Source: Necropsobacter rosorum (GTDB lineage Bacteria > Pseudomonadota > Gammaproteobacteria > Enterobacterales > Pasteurellaceae). Taken from it: a stretch of 64,000 bases of DNA. The stretch's first letter is position 1. Each line of letters begins with the position of its first letter. The stretch covers positions 310,001-374,000 of the forward strand of contig CCMQ01000006.1 in assembly GCA_000751835.1 (NCBI GenBank), in the 5' to 3' direction. Below are positions 59,275-64,000 of this stretch, piece after piece. A program made the position numbers and the translations under genes. The notes under the pieces were generated by a model. It was given only the letters and a program-made list of their open reading frames with translations, was not told the DNA's origin and searched no databases.

Positions 59275-61455
59275 TTAAAGTTTTTCCAGTTTCGCCAGCG
59301 CGGCAATTAACCATTTAATTCCCTGTCCCTGAAAGGCAATTTGCAATCGAGTGTTGTTCTCCGCGCCTTCCACATTGATCACCGTCCCTAAGCCGAATTT
59401 CGCGTGTTTGACTTTCTGCCCGCTTTTCCACTCATTATTATCCGATAATACCGGCGCCGCGCTTCCCACCGCACTGCGATTGTAAGCGCGGGTCACGGTA
59501 CCGCGCAACCGCACCTCCTGAATGCAATCGGTCGGCAGTTCGGCAAGAAAACGTGACGGCAGATGGCGCTCTTCTTTGGCATATAAACGGCGGCTTTCGG
59601 CATAACACAGGGTCAGTTTTTGCTTCGCCCGGGTAATGCCCACATAGGCCAGCCGGCGTTCTTCCTCCAGCCGCCCCGGTTCTTCAAAAGAACGGAAACT
59701 CGGGAATACTCCTTCTTCCATGCCGACAATAAACACGCGCGCAAATTCCAGCCCTTTCGCCGAATGCAACGTCATCATCTGCACGCAGGCCTGATGCGGC
59801 GATGCCTGCTCTTCCCCGGCTTCCAGCGAGGCATGGGTTAAAAACGCGGTTAAATCGGACATCTCCGCCGCCTCATCCGGTTTGCTGAATTCTCTGGTGG
59901 CCGTTACCAATTCTTCCAGGTTTTCGATCCGCACTTCGCCCTTCTCGCCTTTTTCCTGCTTATACATGTCATATAAACCGGAATGCTTGATCACAAAATC
60001 CGTTTGCGCAAATAGCGGCATTTCATCCGTATCGCGCTGTAATGAATTGACCAGTTCAAGGAAACGCAACAGCGCGGTGGCTGCGCGGCCGGACAGCATA
60101 TTTTCCTGCATCGCCACCTGCGTTGCCTGCCACAGTGTAATTTGCCGTTCGCGGGTTAAGGTGCGTAAACTGCTTAAGGTGCGTTCACCGATACCGCGCG
60201 GCGGCGTATTCACCACCCGTTCAAAGGCGGCGTCATCCTGACGGTTGGCGATCAGCCGCAAATAAGCCAGCGCGTCTTTGATTTCCTGCCGTTCGAAGAA
60301 ACGCATGCCGCCGTAAATACGATAAGGAATTTTCGCCCGAATCAAGGCTTCTTCAATCACACGGGATTGGCTGTTGCTGCGGTACAGTACCGCACAATCG
60401 TCCGGCTTGCCGCCGTCTTCCAGCCATAGATTAATCTGACTCGCCACAAACAGCGCTTCGTCCAGTTCATTGAACGCGGCATACACGCCCACCGGTTCGC
60501 CTTTTTCGCCGTTCGTCCACAAATCCTTCCCCAACCGGTTATTATTATTGGCAATTAAATGATTGGCGCTGTGCAGAATATTGCCGGTGGAGCGATAATT
60601 CTGCTCAAGGCGGACGGTTTGCGCATGCCGGAAATCCTGCAAAAAGCGGTGAATATTTTCAATCTGCGCCCCGCGCCAGCCGTAAATGGACTGATCGTCG
60701 TCGCCGACAATCATCAGTTTGCCCTGCTCACCGGCCAGCAGTTTAATCCACGCATATTGAATTTTATTGGTATCCTGAAATTCATCCACCAGAATATGCT
60801 GAAAACGCTGGCGGTAACGCTGCAAAATCACCGGTTTTTTCAGCCATAATTCATAGGCGCGCAGCAAAAGCTCGGCGAAATCCACTAAACCGGCGCGCTC
60901 ACAGGCGTCCTGATAAATCCGGTAAATGCGGATCCATTCCCGTTCCTGCGCATCGTTGTTGTCGTCAATCTGATCCGGACGCAGCCCCTCTTCTTTTTTA
61001 TTATTGATATACCAGCAGGCCTGCTTATACGGGTACATTTTCTCGTCATAATGGTGTAATTTCATTAAACGTTTAAGCAGGCGCAGTTGATCTTCGCTGT
61101 CCAGAATCTGAAAATCCTGCGGCAAACCGGCATCGGCATGATGGGCGCGCAACAAACGGTGCGCAATGCTGTGAAAGGTGCCGACCCACATTCCGAATAA
61201 ACGCTGCGACGAATAGTTCGCCAGCGTGCTTTCAATACGCTGGCGCATTTCCGCCGCGGCTTTATTGGTAAAGGTCACCGCCATAATGCTGCCTTCGGCG
61301 ATATGTTCCACCGCAATCAGCCAAGCGATACGGTAAGTCAGCACACGGGTTTTACCGCTGCCGGCACCGGCCAGCACCAAATAATTGCCCAAGGGCGCGG
61401 CCACCGCTTCCCGTTGTTTATCATTTAATCCGTCGAGTAATTCAGAAATATCCAT
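59275..61455 (-). CDS. uvrD: DNA helicase II UvrD
   Basis: A 726-residue superfamily 1A helicase for nucleotide excision and mismatch repair. Motifs in order: Walker A LAGAGSGKTRVLTYR near residue 28, motif Ia AVTFTNKAAAEM, motif II VDEFQDTNKIQ, motif III GDDDQSIYGWRGA, motif IV QNYRST, motif V LHSAKGLEF, motif VI YVGITRAKQKL. The C-terminal Tudor-like end (GQKVKHAKFGLGTVINVEG) is complete and length equals E. coli UvrD (720). An octamer repeat lies 26 bp past its stop. Confidence 0.97.
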   Translation of the reverse strand: MDISELLDGLNDKQREAVAAPLGNYLVLAGAGSGKTRVLTYRIAWLIAVEHIAEGSIMAVTFTNKAAAEMRQRIESTLANYSSQRLFGMWVGTFHSIAHRLLRAHHADAGLPQDFQILDSEDQLRLLKRLMKLHHYDEKMYPYKQACWYINNKKEEGLRPDQIDDNNDAQEREWIRIYRIYQDACERAGLVDFAELLLRAYELWLKKPVILQRYRQRFQHILVDEFQDTNKIQYAWIKLLAGEQGKLMIVGDDDQSIYGWRGAQIENIHRFLQDFRHAQTVRLEQNYRSTGNILHSANHLIANNNNRLGKDLWTNGEKGEPVGVYAAFNELDEALFVASQINLWLEDGGKPDDCAVLYRSNSQSRVIEEALIRAKIPYRIYGGMRFFERQEIKDALAYLRLIANRQDDAAFERVVNTPPRGIGERTLSSLRTLTRERQITLWQATQVAMQENMLSGRAATALLRFLELVNSLQRDTDEMPLFAQTDFVIKHSGLYDMYKQEKGEKGEVRIENLEELVTATREFSKPDEAAEMSDLTAFLTHASLEAGEEQASPHQACVQMMTLHSAKGLEFARVFIVGMEEGVFPSFRSFEEPGRLEEERRLAYVGITRAKQKLTLCYAESRRLYAKEERHLPSRFLAELPTDCIQEVRLRGTVTRAYNRSAVGSAAPVLSDNNEWKSGQKVKHAKFGLGTVINVEGAENNTRLQIAFQGQGIKWLIAALAKLEKL

Positions 61456-61556
61456 GCCATCACCACTGTTTTTTTGTACAGGCTAAATTATATTGAGTTT
61501 TTAGCCAAAGGACAATAAAAAGTGCGGTAGGAATATTCGCCGTTTTCGGCGGGCGG

Positions 61557-61584
61557 AAAAAACCGGCACGCGTTGCTGCCGGTT
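61557..61584 (-). terminator. rlmM terminator
   Basis: On the minus strand AACCGGCA and TGCCGGTT pair perfectly across an eight-base loop and run into TTTT. It lies 6 bp past the rlmM stop. Confidence 0.88.
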
Positions 61585-61589
61585 TAACC

Positions 61590-62681
61590 TTAAGCGTACA
61601 CTTTAATATGCACGGTGATTTCTTCCCGATCGTGATAAAGGTGTTTGGCCTGAATCTGAAAACGCAATTCGGCTTTGCGCAACGCCTGCTCTATGTCGTG
61701 TAGACACTGACGCACTTCCGCATAGCGTTTTTTCATCGGTAATTTCAGATTGAAAATGGTTTCGCGACACCATCGGTTAATCAGCCATTTACAGATTAAC
61801 GCGCTGATACGGCTCGGCTGCTCCACCATATCGCAAACCAGCCAGTCGATACGCTGATGTTTCGGCGGCTGGAATTTAAAACCGTCTTCGGCACAATGTT
61901 CAATCCGTCCCGTCTCATGCAGACTTGCCGCCATTTTGCCGTGATCGACGGCATATACGAACAGCCCGCGTTTTACCAGCTGATACGTCCAGCCGCCCGG
62001 ACAAGCGCCGAGATCCACGCCGTACATATTGGCGTTGAAATGTCGCGCTTCTTGATTGCGCGGGATAAAAGTCAGAATGGCTTCTTCCAGCTTCAGCGTC
62101 GAACGACTCGGCGCCTGCGGCGGAAATTTCAGCCGCGCAATACCCATCGAATACGGCGAATGATTGTGGTTATAAGAATAGCCCACATAACAGCTGTCGC
62201 TGCGCAGGAAAAAAATATGCAAAGTCAGACCGCACTTTTCGCCCTCTTCAACCTGTAGCCAGCCTTGTTTTTTCAATGCGCTGCGCAGCGGCACGGTAAA
62301 TTTGCGGCAAAAGGCGGACAGCGCCTTGGCGTCATTGGTATCGGCCGTTTCCACCCGAAGGTCAGCGCTTTGCGACAGCGGAATCTGTGCGGCAATGCGC
62401 TGATATTGCGCGATAATCGGCGTAATGCGATCCGCCGGCGACAGATCCGACAATAACGCCGACACCACTATCATCTGACGGGCGAAAATCAGCCGCTTAA
62501 AAGGCAGCTCGCGCGCCAGACGATCCGCCTCACCGGCCTGATAACATTCGAAAATCACATAACCGCTGTTTTGCGCAATTCGGGCAAAGCCGAATACGCC
62601 CAGTGTCGCCGCTTGATCGGTCATTTCTGCCGCGGCTTCTTTTTCAAATCCGGCGCGGCAATATAAAGCTAATTTATTCAT
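61590..62681 (-). CDS. rlmM: 23S rRNA 2'-O-ribose methyltransferase RlmM
   Basis: A 363-residue SAM enzyme that methylates C2498 of 23S rRNA. An N-terminal THUMP-like part (MNKLALYCRAGFEKEAAAEM) is followed by the Rossmann methyltransferase domain with DLGACPGGWTYQLVKRG. The start at MNKLALY overlaps the gcvA stop by 8 bp. Length equals the E. coli protein (366); gcvA-rlmM linkage is the enteric order. Confidence 0.95.
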   Translation of the reverse strand: MNKLALYCRAGFEKEAAAEMTDQAATLGVFGFARIAQNSGYVIFECYQAGEADRLARELPFKRLIFARQMIVVSALLSDLSPADRITPIIAQYQRIAAQIPLSQSADLRVETADTNDAKALSAFCRKFTVPLRSALKKQGWLQVEEGEKCGLTLHIFFLRSDSCYVGYSYNHNHSPYSMGIARLKFPPQAPSRSTLKLEEAILTFIPRNQEARHFNANMYGVDLGACPGGWTYQLVKRGLFVYAVDHGKMAASLHETGRIEHCAEDGFKFQPPKHQRIDWLVCDMVEQPSRISALICKWLINRWCRETIFNLKLPMKKRYAEVRQCLHDIEQALRKAELRFQIQAKHLYHDREEITVHIKVYA

Positions 62682-63570
62682 TCGTTTCGCTCTGCTGCAT
62701 GCTGTCGATAATCCAGTCGCGAAATGCCGCGATCTGCGCATCGTTGGTTTTATCCAATCGGTTGATCACATAAAAGGATTTGGGATCTTTGAAATTGGTC
62801 GGCAAGACGATTTGCAGGCTGCCGTTATTGATTTCCTGCTGCGCCAGCACCCGGTTCGCCAATACGATGCCCTGACCGTGTACCGCCGCCTGCAGCGCCA
62901 TAAAGGTATGACTGAATAACGGCCCGTGTTGAATATCCAGGCCTTCCAGCTGTAAATAGCTGGCCATATTCTGCCAGTTATCGCGGGTATAAATATGAAT
63001 TAAGGTATGCTTTTTCAGATCGTCCGGTGAGTTTACCGGTTGCTGCGCTAATAATTTCGGCGATGCCAACAGCAACAAATTTTCTTCCGCCAGTTTTTCC
63101 ACCTGCAGATTGTCCCAGTTTCCACGGCCGTAATAAATTGCCACATCCACATCCTTGTTGAGCAATCCTTCATCCTGATCCACCCCTTTTAAGCGCACTT
63201 CAATATCCGGATGCAGGCGGTTGAATTCGCTCAAACGCGGCACCAGCCATTGAATGCCGAAAGTTTGCGGCACGCTGATGGCCAAATGTTTATCATTTTT
63301 CTGTGCCAGTAAATTGGCCGTCGCATCCGCCAGACGGTGCAGGATTTTCGTCACGTCGGTAAAATAGGCTTTGCCGAATTCGGTTAATTCCAGTGAACGG
63401 TTTTTGCGTTTAAACAGCTCAATGCCTAAAAAATCTTCTAATAGTTTTATCTGATGGCTGACCGCCGCCTGCGTAACAAACAGTTCGTCCGCCGCTTTAG
63501 TAAAGCTTAAATGGCGGGCCGAACATTCGAATGCTTTCAGTGAATTCAAGGGAGGCAAACGTTTATACAT
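62674..63570 (-). CDS. gcvA: Glycine cleavage system regulator GcvA (LysR family)
   Basis: A 298-residue LysR-type regulator. The N-terminal winged helix (LPPLNSLKAFECSARHLSFT, then KAADELFVTQAAVSHQIKLL) is GcvA-typical, followed by the periplasmic-binding-like effector domain. In E. coli it activates or represses gcvTHP with GcvR and activates gcvB. The start MYKRLPPL is behind GGGAAG; the four earlier codons are excluded. Its own leader carries an ATTAG/CTAAT site shared with the divergent gcvB. Confidence 0.93.
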   Translation of the reverse strand: MYKRLPPLNSLKAFECSARHLSFTKAADELFVTQAAVSHQIKLLEDFLGIELFKRKNRSLELTEFGKAYFTDVTKILHRLADATANLLAQKNDKHLAISVPQTFGIQWLVPRLSEFNRLHPDIEVRLKGVDQDEGLLNKDVDVAIYYGRGNWDNLQVEKLAEENLLLLASPKLLAQQPVNSPDDLKKHTLIHIYTRDNWQNMASYLQLEGLDIQHGPLFSHTFMALQAAVHGQGIVLANRVLAQQEINNGSLQIVLPTNFKDPKSFYVINRLDKTNDAQIAAFRDWIIDSMQQSETNE

Positions 63571-63621
63571 AAATCTTCCCAATAATAAAAATTTAATTTA
63601 TAATAAGTTACTGATTTTCGG

Positions 63622-63636
63622 ATTAGTTTTTCTAAT
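63622..63636. promoter_or_regulatory. GcvA-site-like inverted repeat
   Basis: ATTAG-TTTTT-CTAAT, an inverted pair of the CTAAT motif reported at GcvA targets, 52 bp before the gcvA ATG and 23 bp before the gcvB -35 box. Confidence 0.55.
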
Positions 63637-63658
63637 ACTTCAAATAAAAAAATATCCA

Positions 63659-63687
63659 TTGTTCAATCCGGACTACCTCTCTACAAT
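63659..63687 (+). promoter_or_regulatory. gcvB promoter
   Basis: TTGTTC (63659-63664), 17-bp spacer, TACAAT (63682-63687). Start of transcription is expected near 63695. Confidence 0.7.
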
Positions 63688-63694
63688 ACGCGCC

Positions 63695-63875
63695 ATACTT
63701 AATGATTGGTAATTCCTTACTGGTTAAAGAGTTTCGGACTTAAGTATGATGTTGTGTTTGCATATTGTCCGGGCAACCGGACAGAGTAACTGATAAAGTT
63801 ACTCATTTCACTTCCTGTATATTTTTTAAACCTTATTTAGGTTATACGCACCGCTCTGTTGAGCGGTGTTTTTTT
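63695..63875 (+). ncRNA. gcvB: GcvB small regulatory RNA
   Basis: About 180 nt, divergent from gcvA as in enterics. It has the G/U-rich seed R1 (TATGATGTTGTGTTTG, 63745-63760), hairpins GTCCGG-GCAA-CCGGAC (63767-63782) and GAGTAACT/AGTTACTC (63784-63804), the second seed CACTTCCTGTAT (63809-63820) and an intrinsic terminator CACCGCTC/GAGCGGTG (63849-63868) with seven T. GcvB with Hfq represses many amino-acid and peptide transporter mRNAs. The 5' end is estimated from the promoter. Confidence 0.88.
63849..63875 (+). terminator. gcvB terminator
   Basis: Perfect 8-bp stem with loop TGTT followed by seven T (63869-63875). Confidence 0.9.
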
Positions 63876-64000
63876 ATCTGCGCATACTACCACAATCTCG
63901 CCGACATTTCCGCGCCAAATTAAATAAATTGATAAAATTCCCCGATTTTCCCTTGAAACGGTTTTCAACCTTCAGAGAATGGTGTAGATTAAATTCATCG

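Noticed and set aside
59087-59314. Open frames on both strands across the octamer repeat, coding for FPAFRLSG-type or GKPESRKA-type repeats
   Set aside because: They begin inside modE or in uvrD, are open only because the octamer has no stops, and lack ribosome sites or any recognisable domain.
63876-64000. A further gene after gcvB
   Set aside because: No frame with a start and ribosome site is seen; it is probably the leader of a gene beyond the window.

Overview
The window is an ordinary chromosomal segment of a gamma-proteobacterium of the family Pasteurellaceae. Three things support this. (1) The 9-mer AAGTGCGGT (or its complement), the Haemophilus influenzae-type DNA uptake signal, recurs throughout, both inside genes and as inverted pairs after genes. 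(2) Gene blocks match the Haemophilus/E. coli order: lrp-ftsK-lolA-rarA-serS, lolB-ispE-prs, queA-tgt-yajC-secD-secF, slt-trpR, dnaK-dnaJ, gcvA/gcvB. (3) A hemopexin-type two-partner secretion pair (hxuBA) is present. The genus cannot be fixed by eye; the non-pathogenic Basfia/Actinobacillus succinogenes side is possible because amtB-glnK and mod genes are present, but this is inference. I see no prophage, insertion sequence, CRISPR array, tRNA or rRNA.

Layout. 1-3177: end of an HxuB-like transporter and a complete HxuA-like exoprotein for heme capture. 3384-10287 (minus strand): lrp, ftsK, lolA, rarA, serS. 10425-13250: a small Cys-tailed protein of unknown role, radA, and a CYTH phosphatase. 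13421-20019 (plus): phosphate transport pair (DUF47 + pit), an SH3-anchor protein, cca, lolB, ispE, prs. 20218-23827 (minus): a four-gene catecholate-type siderophore ABC importer behind a Fur-like box. 23990-27334: mepM diverging from znuCB. 27467-30341 (minus): glnK-amtB and metF. 30574-43434 (plus): a large anchored DUF945-like protein, trhP, queA, tgt, a hemerythrin protein, a TusA-like protein, yajC-secD-secF, slt and trpR; mtgA and ydfG follow to 44892. 44932-47118 (minus): msrB and a DUF945 protein. 47380-51208: dnaK, dnaJ, DUF1919. 51301-54537 (minus): nrdR-ribD-degS-yfbR. 54737-59149: tehB, modABC, modE. 59275-63570 (minus): uvrD, rlmM, gcvA. 63695-63875: the GcvB small RNA.

Themes. 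Metal and cofactor uptake is prominent: heme, siderophore iron, zinc, molybdate, phosphate and ammonium. Lipoprotein sorting (LolA, LolB), Sec accessory export (YajC, SecD, SecF) and periplasmic murein enzymes (MepM, Slt, MtgA) are also present. Regulation can be read from sites: a Fur-like box (23849-23867), a TrpR-operator-like palindrome straddling the slt stop codon (43090-43105), a ModE-like site (58271-58298), two heat-shock promoter candidates before dnaK, and a GcvA-type ATTAG/CTAAT site before gcvB.

Most of the window is conserved core. No large new system is evident. The least explained items are an 11-copy perfect octamer repeat between modE and uvrD, a promoter-terminator unit of about 60 nt with no clear gene between trhP and queA, overlapping mutually exclusive palindromes in the glnK leader, and a few proteins of unknown function.
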